From Alkalispirillum mobile (GTDB lineage: Bacteria; Pseudomonadota; Gammaproteobacteria; Nitrococcales; Halorhodospiraceae), in NCBI RefSeq assembly GCF_003664325.1, contig NZ_RCDA01000003.1, positions 124,001-188,000 of the forward strand: a DNA stretch of 64,000 nucleotides, written 5' to 3'. The position numbers were made by a program, and so were the translations under genes. The notes under the pieces were generated by a model that saw only the letters and a program-made list of their open reading frames with translations, ran no database searches and was not told where the DNA came from. Below are positions 8,183-17,445 of the stretch, piece after piece; the stretch's first letter is position 1, and each line of letters starts with the position of its first letter.

Positions 8183-9274
8183 TTATCGCCGCGCTGGCGA
8201 GGGCAGGGGCTGGGCCAGCCACTGCCAGAGCCGCTGGTGCAGGCCCTGGCGCGCCTTTCGACTCAGCATGACCCCCAGGTGGCCGCCGGGGATCGCCTCT
8301 TCCTGGTAGTCCACGGCGGCCGGTAGCAGTCGGGCCAGTGCTGCGGCAGCGGCGGCCGGTACCAAATGGTCCCGGGTTGCGTAGGCGTTGTAGACGGGGT
8401 GGTGCAGGCGCGAGAGGTCCACCGGTCGTTCGCCAATCCGCAGCCGGCCCCGGGTCAAGGCGTTGTCCTGGTAAAACGCGCGCACGAACTCCAGGAAGAC
8501 CTGCCCGCCCAGGTCGGGGCTGTCGTACATCCAGCGCTCCATGCGCAGGAACTCCCGCAGCGCGTCGGGCCGTGCCCGCAGCTGCGGCAGCTGCTCAAGA
8601 TAACGGCGCGAGAGCAACTCCGCCGGTTTCAGGCTGATGAAGACCAAGTTGAGCAGGTCGGCGGGAATGTTGCCCAGGGTTTCCACCGCCAGGTCCAGCT
8701 GGAGGTCGCGGGCCAGCCCGCTCAGGGTGTCCTCCGGGGTGTGGAAGTCCACCGGTGTGGCCAGTGTGGCAATGCGACCCACCCGCGCCGGCTCAAGGGC
8801 CGCATAGCAGAGGGCGAAGGTGCCCCCCTGGCAGACCCCCAGCAGGTCCACAGGCTGCCCCTGGTAGCGCTTGCTGAGCTCGACGATGGCCTGGTGCAGG
8901 GTGTCGTTCAGGTAATCATCGAGGCCGAGAAAACGGTCCGCGGGCTCCGGGCGGCCCCAGTCCAGCAGGTAAACGGGTAGGCCGGCGTCACGGGCGCTGC
9001 GGATCATCGAGCGCTGCGGGGAGAGATCCAGCAGGTAGGGTCGGTTGACCAACGAGTAGAGGACCAGCAGGGGGCGTTTGCCGGTGGTCGGTGCGCTGCC
9101 CTCCGGCTCCGAGGGATAGTGGTACAGAGTGGCCGGTGGCAGTTCTCGCACCACCTGGCGCGGGGTCTCGCCCACGGGGACTGGCTGCAACGCCGCGCAT
9201 TCGCGAAGGGCGGCCTTCAGGGCCTCTTGGTTTGGGTGTGGCCCCTGACTGCCCGGGGAGTCAGCAGCGGTCAC
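8183..9274 (-). CDS. phaC: Class III PHA synthase subunit PhaC
   Basis: Catalytic subunit that polymerises (R)-3-hydroxyacyl-CoA on the granule surface. At 363 residues it has class III size (class I and II enzymes are near 560-600). Alpha/beta-hydrolase fold: VYLLDWGRPEPADR, the lipase-like box LLGVCQGG with catalytic Cys near residue 148, the Asp in NAYATRDHLVP and the His in IPGGHLGVM. It is the distal gene of phaE-phaC. Its ATG overlaps the phaE stop by four bases, which indicates translational coupling and fits the obligate PhaE-PhaC complex. Confidence 0.95.
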   Translation of the reverse strand: MTAADSPGSQGPHPNQEALKAALRECAALQPVPVGETPRQVVRELPPATLYHYPSEPEGSAPTTGKRPLLVLYSLVNRPYLLDLSPQRSMIRSARDAGLPVYLLDWGRPEPADRFLGLDDYLNDTLHQAIVELSKRYQGQPVDLLGVCQGGTFALCYAALEPARVGRIATLATPVDFHTPEDTLSGLARDLQLDLAVETLGNIPADLLNLVFISLKPAELLSRRYLEQLPQLRARPDALREFLRMERWMYDSPDLGGQVFLEFVRAFYQDNALTRGRLRIGERPVDLSRLHHPVYNAYATRDHLVPAAAAAALARLLPAAVDYQEEAIPGGHLGVMLSRKARQGLHQRLWQWLAQPLPSPARR

Positions 9275-10149
9275 GCGCCACGCCCCCCTTGGCTCTGCTG
9301 TTCCGAGGCCGCCTTCAGCCGGCGCACCTCTTCACGCAGGCTGCGGACCTCGTCCCGCAGACCGGCCACGTCTGCGTCCATCTCGGTGGCGAGCGCGCGG
9401 TGCGCCCGGCGTAGCTCGTGCAAGCGCCTCTGGGTGCTCTGCAGGCCGCGGCGTGTGGGCAGGTCCAGCAGCCCCAGCCAATGGTCAAGGTGGGTCTGCA
9501 GCGATCGGGTGTAGGCCAGACCGGCGTTGCTCACCGAGGCGAAGGCCTGTCGGTATGCCGTGGTGGCGATACGTGCTTCCCAGGCCTGCTCGGCCGCCTC
9601 CAGGTAGCGCGCTTCCAGCTGGTGCAGGTCGATAGCTTCGAGGGGCGTTGTGGCCAGGTTGTCCACCAGCCGGTCCAGGGCCTCCAGGGCCGACTGGCGG
9701 ACCTGCTTCGTGTAGTCGGCCAGGGCGGCCTGGTAGTCCAGTCCGGCCTCGATGAGTTGCTGTTGCCGGGCCTGCTGCTCATGCCACGGGCCCAGGCGGG
9801 CGCTCACCAGGTCCAGCCAGGGCCGAAGCCAGGCGGGCGGTGGGCTGGCATCGTCTGGCCCACCCGGCTGCATGGCCTGGTGCAGGGGGCGGGCCCAGTC
9901 CAGGGTGCGGGTGAACTGCTGGAAGGTCTGGTCCAGCTGGGCCCGGAGCGGCGCCAGGGCCTGGTGCATTGCGGCGGGGTCGGGGGTGCGCTCCCGGGCG
10001 GCCGCCTCGCGAACGACTTCGAGCAGCGGGGCGAGCTGCTGGCCGATCAGCAACTCATTGGTAGTGGTCCAGAACGCACGGAAGGGGCCCCGGACGGCAT
10101 CCGTCCAGGCGCGCCATTCGTTTCCGGTTTGATCCCCGTGTTCAGACAC
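9271..10149 (-). CDS. phaE: Class III PHA synthase subunit PhaE
   Basis: Non-catalytic partner that activates PhaC in class III synthases. About 292 residues from the GTG at 10149 (VSEHGDQTGNEWRAW); the frame is open to an ATG at 10188. The protein is mostly helical, with an aromatic-rich core and a C-terminal coiled coil (LATEMDADVAGLRDEVRSL onward, followed by EEVRRLKAASEQ) typical of PhaE. It overlaps phaC by four bases and is first in the minus-strand pair. The GTG start has GGG elements upstream but is not certain. Confidence 0.9.
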   Translation of the reverse strand: MSEHGDQTGNEWRAWTDAVRGPFRAFWTTTNELLIGQQLAPLLEVVREAAARERTPDPAAMHQALAPLRAQLDQTFQQFTRTLDWARPLHQAMQPGGPDDASPPPAWLRPWLDLVSARLGPWHEQQARQQQLIEAGLDYQAALADYTKQVRQSALEALDRLVDNLATTPLEAIDLHQLEARYLEAAEQAWEARIATTAYRQAFASVSNAGLAYTRSLQTHLDHWLGLLDLPTRRGLQSTQRRLHELRRAHRALATEMDADVAGLRDEVRSLREEVRRLKAASEQQSQGGRGA

Positions 10150-10227
10150 TTTGCCCACATCCCCTGTTATGCGGCACCAGTCTACCACCCCTGCGGCACG
10201 GGGTAAGGGCGGCGGGTGGATAACAGG

Positions 10228-11682
10228 CTAGCGGTCGGCGGCCTGGCGCTGCCAATCGCTCTGCAGGGCTGCAGCGCGGGATTGCTGGTAGTGATCCGCT
10301 TCCGGGTGGCGTTCCACCTCGCGCAACTGCCCCAGGGCGCTGCTCAGGTCCCCCAGCTGGTGGTAATAGCGGGCCATCGCCAGGTGGGCGTCCACCGGTC
10401 GGCCGGCCTCGCTGGCGGCCTCGGCCAGACGGCGTTTCAGCTCCGGGTGGCCGGGGTGGCTGCGCACGGCGCGGGTGAGCACCTGCCGCGCCTCGCCGGG
10501 GCGGTCAGCGGCCATCAGCGCCTCCGCCCGGTAGGTTGGAATGGCCCGGTTGCCGGGGAACAACTCCTGGGCCTGTTCGTAGGTCTTGATGGCGGCCTCC
10601 AGTTCGCCAGCCTCTTGGCGCAGGCGCCCCATTGCCAGGTGCCAGGCCGGTTGGCTCCCCAGGGTTTCCTCCAACTGCTCCAGCAGGGCTTCGGCCTCAT
10701 CGAACTGGCGGTCTCGGATCAATGCCAGCGCCAGCCCGTAACGGGCCCCCTCCTGCTCCGCGCCCCCGGTCTGTTCCGTCCGGGCGCGGAACTGCTCCAC
10801 GGCCTCCCGGGCGTCGTTGATTGCCTGGACGCGCAGGCGCGCCTGGATCAGGTGGAACTGGCCGCTCTCCAGTGGCTCTCCCGTTTCGTATGCCTCGGCG
10901 CGGGCGCGGGACTCGGAGACGCGGTTTTCGGTCAACGGGTGGGTGCTGAGGTACTCGGGCGCGCGTTCGCGGTAGCGGCTGGCCTCCAGCAGGCGCTCAA
11001 AGAAGCCGGGCATGCCTTGTGGGTCCAGCCCGGAACGCGCGAGGATGCGCAGACCGACCCGGTCGGCCTCGCGCTCGAAGGCGCGGGAGTAATTGAGCTG
11101 CTGTTGCAGGGTGCCACCCAGGCCGGCCATGGCCGCGGCGCTGCCCGCCTGTGGGTCGTAGGCGCCGATCAACACGGCGGCCAGCAGGCTCGCCGCGGTC
11201 TGCAGGTTCAGGCGCCGGGCTGTGGCATAGTGGCGGGCGATATGGCGCTGGGTGACGTGGGCGATCTCGTGCGCCATTACGGCGGCGAGCTCGCTCTCGG
11301 TGCGGGCGGCGTCGATCAGGCCGGTGTTGATGCCGATATAGCCGCCGGGCATCGCGAAGGCGTTGATATTGTCGTCTTCGACCAGGAAGAACGTGTATTG
11401 CAGCCCCGGCATATCGCTGTGGGCCGCGAGCCGCTGGCCGAGCTCCTCGACGTAAGCGGTGAGCTCCGGGTCGTCGGAGAGCGGGATGTGGCGGCGCAAC
11501 TGGCGCATCAACTCATCGCCGATCTCCTGCTCCTCGGCCTGGGACAGCGCCTGGGAGGCCGGGTCGCCGAGGTCGGGCAGGCGCAGGTCATCGCCCGCCT
11601 TCGCCGGGCTGAAGCTGACGAGCAGCACTATCACCGCGAGCAGGGCGACGAATGGGTACAGCAGGGGCGTGCGTATCTTCAT
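10228..11682 (-). CDS. bepA: BepA-like periplasmic M48 metalloprotease with TPRs
   Basis: Envelope quality-control protease/chaperone that acts with the BAM complex on LptD and other outer-membrane proteins. About 484 residues from ATG 11682, starting with a signal peptide (KIRTPLLYPFVALLAVIVLL, cleavage near PAKA-GDD). The M48 domain has the zinc motif HEIAH near residues 138-142 and the third-ligand region FEREADRVG. From about residue 300 there are TPR-like helices (QFDEAEALLEQLEE, ELEAAIKTYEQAQELFPGN). Length and layout match BepA/YfgC. The longer frame to 11724 lacks a plausible signal sequence. Confidence 0.88.
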   Translation of the reverse strand: MKIRTPLLYPFVALLAVIVLLVSFSPAKAGDDLRLPDLGDPASQALSQAEEQEIGDELMRQLRRHIPLSDDPELTAYVEELGQRLAAHSDMPGLQYTFFLVEDDNINAFAMPGGYIGINTGLIDAARTESELAAVMAHEIAHVTQRHIARHYATARRLNLQTAASLLAAVLIGAYDPQAGSAAAMAGLGGTLQQQLNYSRAFEREADRVGLRILARSGLDPQGMPGFFERLLEASRYRERAPEYLSTHPLTENRVSESRARAEAYETGEPLESGQFHLIQARLRVQAINDAREAVEQFRARTEQTGGAEQEGARYGLALALIRDRQFDEAEALLEQLEETLGSQPAWHLAMGRLRQEAGELEAAIKTYEQAQELFPGNRAIPTYRAEALMAADRPGEARQVLTRAVRSHPGHPELKRRLAEAASEAGRPVDAHLAMARYYHQLGDLSSALGQLREVERHPEADHYQQSRAAALQSDWQRQAADR

Positions 11683-11823
11683 GGTCACGGCGTTAAGACC
11701 CCGGGGGATGGGATGGGGTTCCACTGCCCGGACAGGTTACCGCCCAGCCGGTTTACTGGCTATGATTGAGGCCGGTGGCCGGCGTCTGACGGGCCCGGAT
11801 ATTCAAGATTCCGCAGGACGGAC

Positions 11824-12894
11824 ATGCGACTGATCAGAGACTGGTTTTCCCGGACTTTTAACGACCCCCAGGTGGTGGTGCTGGGGGTGGTGCTGCTGTT
11901 GGGCTTCGGTGTGGTGCTCTTCATGGGCAACATGCTGGCGCCGGTGTTGGCGAGCCTGGTGCTGGCCTACCTGCTGGAGGGGTTTGTCCGCTACCTGGAG
12001 CGGTGGCGGGTGCCGCGCCTGGCTGCGGTTACGGTGGTGTTCCTGGCCTTCACCGCCTTCCTGTTTGCGCTCTTCCTGATCCTCTTTCCGGTGCTCTATC
12101 GCCAGCTGGTGCAGCTGGTGGAGCAGCTGCCCGCCATCCTCGCCCAGGGGCAGTCGGTGCTGCTGCAGTTGCCGGAGCACTACCCGCAACTGTTCAGTGA
12201 GGCGCAGATGCGCGAGATCATCAACGGGCTGCGCCGGGAGTTGGTGGACTGGGCACAACGCATTGTCACGTCATTCTCTTTTCAGTCCGTGGTGGTGGTG
12301 ATCACACTGCTGGTCTACATGGTGCTGGTGCCGTTCATGGTGTTCTTCTTTTTGAAGGACAAGCGGCTGATGCTGCAGTGGCTGAGTGACCACTTGCCCC
12401 GGGAGCGGGGACTGGCCTCGGAGGTGTGGCGCGAGGTGGATCTGCAGATCGGCAACTATGTGCGCGGCAAGTTCGTCGAGATCCTCATCGTCTGGGCAGT
12501 GACCTTCATTACGTTCTCGTTGTTCGGCCTGCAGTTCGCGATGCTGCTGGCGGTCATGGTCGGGCTATCGGTGATCGTGCCCTACGTGGGGGCGGCGGTG
12601 GTGACCTTGCCGGTGGCGATCATTGCCTATTTTCAGTGGGGGCTGAGCCCGGAGTTCGCCTGGCTGATGGTGGCCTATTTCGTCATCCAGGCGCTGGACG
12701 GGAACGTGCTGGTGCCGCTGCTCTTCTCTGAAGCGGTCAACCTGCACCCGGTGGCAATCATCGTCGCCATCCTGGTCTTCGGCGGCCTCTGGGGCTTCTG
12801 GGGGGTGTTCTTCGCCATCCCGCTGGCCACGCTGATCCAGGCGGTGATCAAGGCCTGGCCCCGCACCGCCCAGACGGCGGTGGACAGGGCCTGA
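11824..12894 (+). CDS. AI-2E/PerM family membrane protein
   Basis: About 356 residues with seven to eight membrane segments in the family pattern: two N-terminal helices, an amphipathic periplasmic region (LVQLVEQLPAILAQGQSVLL), a long middle helix, then the conserved C-terminal block (GNYVRGKFVEILIVWAV, VGLSVIVPYVGAAVVTLPV, DGNVLVPLLFSEAVNLHPV). PF01594 members include AI-2 exporters and Na+/H+ antiporters, so the substrate is open. It is divergent from bepA, an arrangement seen in other gammaproteobacteria. Confidence 0.88.
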   Translation: MRLIRDWFSRTFNDPQVVVLGVVLLLGFGVVLFMGNMLAPVLASLVLAYLLEGFVRYLERWRVPRLAAVTVVFLAFTAFLFALFLILFPVLYRQLVQLVEQLPAILAQGQSVLLQLPEHYPQLFSEAQMREIINGLRRELVDWAQRIVTSFSFQSVVVVITLLVYMVLVPFMVFFFLKDKRLMLQWLSDHLPRERGLASEVWREVDLQIGNYVRGKFVEILIVWAVTFITFSLFGLQFAMLLAVMVGLSVIVPYVGAAVVTLPVAIIAYFQWGLSPEFAWLMVAYFVIQALDGNVLVPLLFSEAVNLHPVAIIVAILVFGGLWGFWGVFFAIPLATLIQAVIKAWPRTAQTAVDRA

Positions 12895-12915
12895 GCCGCG
12901 TCGGCCCAGGCCGCC

Positions 12916-14268
12916 TCAGAGCGCCTCGTTGGCGAAGTCCGCCAGGCGCGAGCGCTCACCCCGCTGCAGCGTGATGTGGCCACTGTGGGGCCAGTTGCGC
13001 AGGCGTTGTACCGCCCAGCTGAGCCCGGAACTGGACTCGGTGAGGTAGGGGGTGTCGATCTGGCCCAGGTTGCCCATGCAGACCACCTTGGTGCCGGGGC
13101 CGGCGCGGGTGATCAGGGCCTTCATCTGCTTGGAGGTCAGGTTCTGTGCCTCGTCGAGAATCAGCAGCCGGCGCACGAAGGTCCGGCCGCGCATGAAGCT
13201 CAGCGAGCGCAGCTTGATGCGCGAGTGGATCAGGTCCGCCGTGGCCGCCCGTCCCCACTCTCCGCCGCTCTCCGGCTGGCCGAGCACTTCCAGGTTGTCC
13301 GCCAGCGCGCCCATCCAGGGGGTCATCTTCTCCTCCTCCGAGCCGGGCAGGTAGCCGATATCCTCGCCGATGGCGATGGTCGCCCGGGTCATGATGATCT
13401 CCGCGAAGCGGTTCTGCTCCAGGGTCTGTTCCAGGCCGGCAGCCAGGGTGAGCAGCGTTTTGCCGGTGCCCGCAGGGCCGAGCAGGCTGACGAAGTCCAT
13501 TTCCGGGTCCATCAGCAGGTTGAGGGCGAAGTTCTGCTCCTGGTTGCGGGCCTGGATGCCCCAGGGGCCGACCCCGTTGCGGTAGTCCTGCGTGGGCTCT
13601 GCCCAGCAGGCGCCAGGCTCGGTGTGGCGTACCACCCCCTCGAAGCCGCTTGCGTCGTGGTGCAGGCACTGCCCGGGGAACCAGCCGGTTTCCGGGGGCA
13701 GGGGGATGCGCCAGCCCTCGTGGCCGCTCTCCAGCAGGGTCTCGCGGGCCTCCTCCCACTGTGCATCGGGGATGGTGGCAATGCCGCTGTGGAGCAGGTC
13801 CAGGTCCTCGGTGACTCGGTCGCTGCGATAGTCCTCCGCCCGCAGGCCGCTGGCCAGGGCACGGACCCGCAGGTTCACGTCCTTGCTGACCAGGGTGACA
13901 CGGGTGTGGCGCAACTCCCGGCTGAGCTGGTCAGCGCTGGCCAGGATGCCGGTGTCCCCGGGGCGGTCGTCGGCGTGATGGAACCAGAGCCGGCCGGTGG
14001 CGCCCGGGTCGGCACCGGCCAGCGGGACGCCGGCGGTGAGCGCTGCGCGATCGGTGTCGCTCAGCAGCCCGTCCAGGAACCGCGACGCCTGGCGGGCGCT
14101 GCGGGCGATATCCGAATGCCCCTGCTTGGCCGCATCCAGCTCCGTGAGCACCGCCATGGGCAGGCAGACCCCGTGCTCCTGGAAGCGGAACAGGGCCGTG
14201 GGGTCGTGGATCAGCACCGAAGTGTCCAGCACGTAAAGCCGCTCCGGTGCGCAGGCCGGGTTGATCAT
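12916..14268 (-). CDS. PIN-PhoH fusion ATPase (PhoH2/YlaK type)
   Basis: About 450 residues from ATG 14268, which has GGAGGG 9 bases upstream. The N-terminal PIN domain (residues 8-150) starts LYVLDTSVLIHDP and carries acidic metal-site residues of RNA nucleases. The C-terminal PhoH domain has Walker A in LLGPAGTGKTLLTLAAG and Walker B in RRLLILDEAQNLT. PhoH2 proteins are proposed RNA helicase/RNases; the cellular target is unknown. It lies head-to-tail downstream of bcp and gcvR on the minus strand. Confidence 0.9.
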   Translation of the reverse strand: MINPACAPERLYVLDTSVLIHDPTALFRFQEHGVCLPMAVLTELDAAKQGHSDIARSARQASRFLDGLLSDTDRAALTAGVPLAGADPGATGRLWFHHADDRPGDTGILASADQLSRELRHTRVTLVSKDVNLRVRALASGLRAEDYRSDRVTEDLDLLHSGIATIPDAQWEEARETLLESGHEGWRIPLPPETGWFPGQCLHHDASGFEGVVRHTEPGACWAEPTQDYRNGVGPWGIQARNQEQNFALNLLMDPEMDFVSLLGPAGTGKTLLTLAAGLEQTLEQNRFAEIIMTRATIAIGEDIGYLPGSEEEKMTPWMGALADNLEVLGQPESGGEWGRAATADLIHSRIKLRSLSFMRGRTFVRRLLILDEAQNLTSKQMKALITRAGPGTKVVCMGNLGQIDTPYLTESSSGLSWAVQRLRNWPHSGHITLQRGERSRLADFANEAL

Positions 14269-14309
14269 CGCTGCAGTCCCTCCCCGGGTGCGCGGTTGGG
14301 GTTGTGGCC

Positions 14310-14780
14310 TCAGGCCAGTGATTTCAGGGTCTCCAGCACTTCCTGGGCGTGCCCCTTGACCTGGACCTTGCGCCACTCCTTGCGCAGGACCCCGTCGGGG
14401 TCGATGAGAAAGGTGCTTCGCTCGATGCCGCGCACCTTCTTGCCGTACATGTTTTTGTCCTTCATCACCCCGAACTGCTCGCAGAGGGATTCCTCCGGGT
14501 CGGCCAGCAGGGTGTAGGGGAACTCGTGCTTGGCCTTGAAGTTTTCCTGGGTGCGGACCTTGTCACGGGAGGCGCCCAGGATGACGGCCCCCTGCTGGTG
14601 GAATTCGTTGTGCAGGTCGCGGAAGTCCTGCCCCTCCAGCGTGCAGCCCGGGGTGTTGGCGCGGGGGTAGAAGAACAGCACCACCCACTGGCCGCGCAGC
14701 CCGGACAGGCTGACATCGCTGCCGCCGGTGGCCGCGGTCTGGAAATCCGGGACGGGCTGGTCGATTTGGAGTTCGCTCAT
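14310..14780 (-). CDS. bcp: Thiol peroxidase, Bcp/PrxQ family
   Basis: Reduces hydrogen and organic peroxides with thioredoxin. 156 residues. The peroxidatic Cys is in YPRANTPGCTLEGQDF. The resolving Cys found five residues later in many PrxQ proteins is absent (Gly-Gln instead). A Cys in SLCEQFGV is a candidate alternative resolving residue, so this is the atypical or 1-Cys-like subgroup. It follows gcvR with a gap of under 20 bases, the order also seen in Escherichia coli. Confidence 0.93.
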   Translation of the reverse strand: MSELQIDQPVPDFQTAATGGSDVSLSGLRGQWVVLFFYPRANTPGCTLEGQDFRDLHNEFHQQGAVILGASRDKVRTQENFKAKHEFPYTLLADPEESLCEQFGVMKDKNMYGKKVRGIERSTFLIDPDGVLRKEWRKVQVKGHAQEVLETLKSLA

Positions 14781-14796
14781 GGGGTTGTCCTCTCGG

Positions 14797-15348
14797 TCAG
14801 TGTTTCAAGGGTTCAATCATCGCATCCAGGTTGAGCTGATCACAGAACTCCATGAATTCATCCCGCAGCGTTGCCAGGTGCAGGCTTGCGGGCACGTCCA
14901 CGGTGATCTGCACGGTCGCCATGCGGGTGCCGGTGTGCTGGGCCTGGTAGCTGGCGGTGGAGAGGTCGCGGATGCTGATCTCCCGCTGGGCGAAGAAGCC
15001 GGCCAACTGGCTGACGATGCCCGGCTGGTCAAGGCTGACGACCTCGGCCACGTAGGGCAGGGTCTGCCCGGTGGGTTCCGGGCTCTCCGTGCGTCGTGAC
15101 TGCAGGACCAGCCCGAGGCGGCGGCCCACGCCGGCCAGGCCCGCCTCCAGGCGCGCCAGCTCGTCCCAGCGACCGGAGACCAGCATCATCACGCCAAACT
15201 CGCAGCCCAGCGTGGTCATGCGGCTGTCGAGGATGTTGCAGCCGGTGTCGCCCACGGCCGCGGTCAGGTCGCCGACCAGTCCAGGGCGGTCCTGCCCCAG
15301 TGCAGTGATGACCAGCAGGTTGGCGATGGCGTTGTCGTGGCCGGGCAT
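14797..15348 (-). CDS. gcvR: Glycine cleavage system regulator GcvR (double ACT)
   Basis: About 183 residues from ATG 15348 (MPGHDNAIANLLVITALGQD). Two ACT domains: LVITALGQDRPGLVGDLTAA near the start and YVAEVVSLDQPGIVSQLAGF in the second half. GcvR binds glycine and antagonises GcvA in E. coli. In organisms without GcvA the role may differ. The gene faces dapA across a short divergent region, the same arrangement as in E. coli. The frame is open to 15462 but that extension is not supported. Confidence 0.88.
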   Translation of the reverse strand: MPGHDNAIANLLVITALGQDRPGLVGDLTAAVGDTGCNILDSRMTTLGCEFGVMMLVSGRWDELARLEAGLAGVGRRLGLVLQSRRTESPEPTGQTLPYVAEVVSLDQPGIVSQLAGFFAQREISIRDLSTASYQAQHTGTRMATVQITVDVPASLHLATLRDEFMEFCDQLNLDAMIEPLKH

Positions 15349-15499
15349 GGGTGGTCCGTCCCTGAGTGGTGTGCCTGGACGCTGGAGTTTAGCATGCGGC
15401 CGGGGCGCTATCGGCCGGGAACCCGCGCTATTCTTGTGTCCTGGGGATACCGGCAGTACCATGCTGCCTCATCCCTGATCAGGCTTTTCGGAGGTGGCG

Positions 15500-16372
15500 A
15501 TGTTCCATGGCAGCATGGTGGCGATGGTGACGCCCATGCACCCGGATGGGGCGGTCGATGAGGCGTCGCTGGCGCGTCTGGTGGATTTTCACGTGGAGCA
15601 CGGCACCGATGCCATCGTCGCCGTCGGCACTACCGGTGAGTCCGCCACCCTGGACTATGAAGAGCACTGCCATGTCATGCGCAAGGTGGTGGATGCGGCC
15701 CGTGGTCGCATACCGGTTATCGGTGGCACCGGCGCGAACTCCACCTGGGAGGCCATCAAGCTGACCCGCTGCGCGATGGAGGGCGGCTGTGACGCCACGC
15801 TGCTGGTAGTGCCCTATTACAACAAGCCCACTCAGGATGGCTTGTACCGCCACTTCGCGGCCATCGCCGACGCCGTGGCCATCCCGCAGATCCTTTACAA
15901 CGTGCCCGGGCGGACCGCCTGCGACCTGCTGCCCGATACGGTGGATCGCCTGGCCGACATATCCAATATCGTCGGCATCAAGGAGGCCTCGACCATCGAG
16001 CGTGTCCATGAGCTGGTCGAGCGCTGCGCGGACCGGCTCGACGTCTTCAGTGGCGAGGATGGACTGAGTCGCGAGGCCGTGTTGGCCGGCGCGAAGGGGG
16101 TGATATCGGTCACCGCCAACGTCGCCCCGCAACAGATGCACGACATGGTCGCCGCCGCCCTGCGGGGTGACGGGGAGGAGGCCAGTCGTATCGACGCGCA
16201 CCTGGCGGCGCTGCACTCGGCCCTGTTCCTCGAGTCCAACCCGATCCCGGTGAAGTGGGCGGTGAGTCAGATGGGGCTGTGTGGCCCCAGCATCCGCTTG
16301 CCGTTGACGGAACTCTCCGAACAGCACCATGAAACCGTGCGCCAGGCCATGAAACTGGCCGGCTCGCTCTGA
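15500..16372 (+). CDS. dapA: 4-hydroxy-tetrahydrodipicolinate synthase
   Basis: Condenses pyruvate with aspartate semialdehyde in lysine/diaminopimelate synthesis. About 290 residues, TIM barrel. The start is MFHGSMVAMVTPM, matching family N-termini; GGAGG lies 5 bases before ATG 15500, so the in-frame GTG at 15494 is less likely. Motifs: GTTGESATL, YYNKPTQDGLYRHF, the Tyr in ILYNVPGRTACDL, and the Schiff-base Lys in VGIKEAS. bamC follows 12 bases after its stop. Confidence 0.96.
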   Translation: MFHGSMVAMVTPMHPDGAVDEASLARLVDFHVEHGTDAIVAVGTTGESATLDYEEHCHVMRKVVDAARGRIPVIGGTGANSTWEAIKLTRCAMEGGCDATLLVVPYYNKPTQDGLYRHFAAIADAVAIPQILYNVPGRTACDLLPDTVDRLADISNIVGIKEASTIERVHELVERCADRLDVFSGEDGLSREAVLAGAKGVISVTANVAPQQMHDMVAAALRGDGEEASRIDAHLAALHSALFLESNPIPVKWAVSQMGLCGPSIRLPLTELSEQHHETVRQAMKLAGSL

Positions 16373-16384
16373 GTCATACATACC

Positions 16385-17422
16385 ATGCGACTGACTAAAC
16401 TGATGCTGGCCGCGTCCGCCGCGGCCCTGTTGCTGGCCGCGTGCGGCCGGCCGGAACTGGACCCCGAACGGCTGGACTACCCTGAGCGCCTCAAGCTTCC
16501 GCCGGACCTCACCGCGCAACACTCGGAAGCGATGAGCATCCCCGAAGGGCAGCGCCAGGTGACCGGGGCCGAGCAGCTCTCCCGCACGCTGCTGCCCGAG
16601 GCTGCCGACAACGTTCGCGTGCAGCGCGTCGGCGGACAGCGCTGGCTGGAGCTGCAGGCGGCACCCGATCAGGTCTGGGAGTGGTTGGAGGAGTTCCTGG
16701 CCGCCCAGGAGATCCCCGTGGCCGAGACCTCGCCGCCGCTGGGCCTGGTGGAGACCGAATGGCTCGAGGGTCGCGTGGACGCCGGCCGCGGCGTGTTCAC
16801 ACCGATTGCCGTCGATGAGCAGGACGAGGGGGCGCTGGCCGAGCGTTACCGTTTCCGCCTGGACCGCGGTGACGATGGCGCGACCGAACTGCACGTTGCC
16901 CACAGTGCCGTGGTCCGCGAGGACGACAGCTGGCGGTGGCGCACCTCCGACAGCTTTGCCGAGGCCGAGATGCTGCGCGGCATGATGGTCTTCCTGGGGT
17001 TGCGCCAGGCCGAGGCCGCGCAGCAGATCGGGGCGGTGGAGCGCACCCCGCGGACCCGCGTGGAGCAGGACGACGACGGGCAGCCTGTCATGCTGCTTGA
17101 GGACGCCCCGGCAACCGCCTGGCGCCGCACCGGGCTGGCCCTGGACCAGTTGGGTTTCAGCGTGGACGACCGCGACCGGGACGCCGGCGCTTACCTGATC
17201 CGGTACGATCCCTTCGCGGAGGAGGGTGCGCCCGAGACCGGTTTCCTGGACCGCTTTGCCTTCTGGCGTGACGAGGTTCAGGAGGGGCCCCAGCCCTACC
17301 GGCTGCAGGTGGAGCCGCGTACCGGCGGCAGCCAGATGCGGGTCCAGACCCCTGAGGGCGAGCCCGCCGACGAGGAACTGGCTGAGCGCCTGCTGGCCGT
17401 GATCTCCGAACAGATGCGTTAA
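16385..17422 (+). CDS. bamC: Outer membrane assembly lipoprotein BamC
   Basis: About 345 residues. A lipoprotein signal peptide ends in the lipobox LLLAAC-G (Cys near residue 20). The N-terminal stretch [14 protein letters not shown] is the conserved unstructured BamC segment that binds BamD. Two helix-grip domains follow ([20 protein letters not shown]; then [19 protein letters not shown]). BamC is an accessory part of the BAM beta-barrel insertase. It is cotranscribed with dapA, as in E. coli, and precedes purL. Confidence 0.9.
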   Translation: MRLTKLMLAASAAALLLAACGRPELDPERLDYPERLKLPPDLTAQHSEAMSIPEGQRQVTGAEQLSRTLLPEAADNVRVQRVGGQRWLELQAAPDQVWEWLEEFLAAQEIPVAETSPPLGLVETEWLEGRVDAGRGVFTPIAVDEQDEGALAERYRFRLDRGDDGATELHVAHSAVVREDDSWRWRTSDSFAEAEMLRGMMVFLGLRQAEAAQQIGAVERTPRTRVEQDDDGQPVMLLEDAPATAWRRTGLALDQLGFSVDDRDRDAGAYLIRYDPFAEEGAPETGFLDRFAFWRDEVQEGPQPYRLQVEPRTGGSQMRVQTPEGEPADEELAERLLAVISEQMR

Positions 17423-17445
17423 CCACACGCCTACAGGGAAACACC

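Noticed and set aside
10216-11769. About 517-codon plus-strand frame opposite bepA
   Set aside because: bepA on the minus strand has a signal peptide, HEIAH motif and TPRs; the opposite frame has none and extreme Gly/Leu/Gln bias.
12976-14517. About 513-codon plus-strand frame opposite the PIN-PhoH gene
   Set aside because: The minus-strand gene has Walker motifs and a good start; the other frame is an artefact of GC skew.
15479-17428. About 650-codon minus-strand frame opposite dapA and bamC
   Set aside because: A shadow of two well-supported genes; the composition is unlike a real protein.
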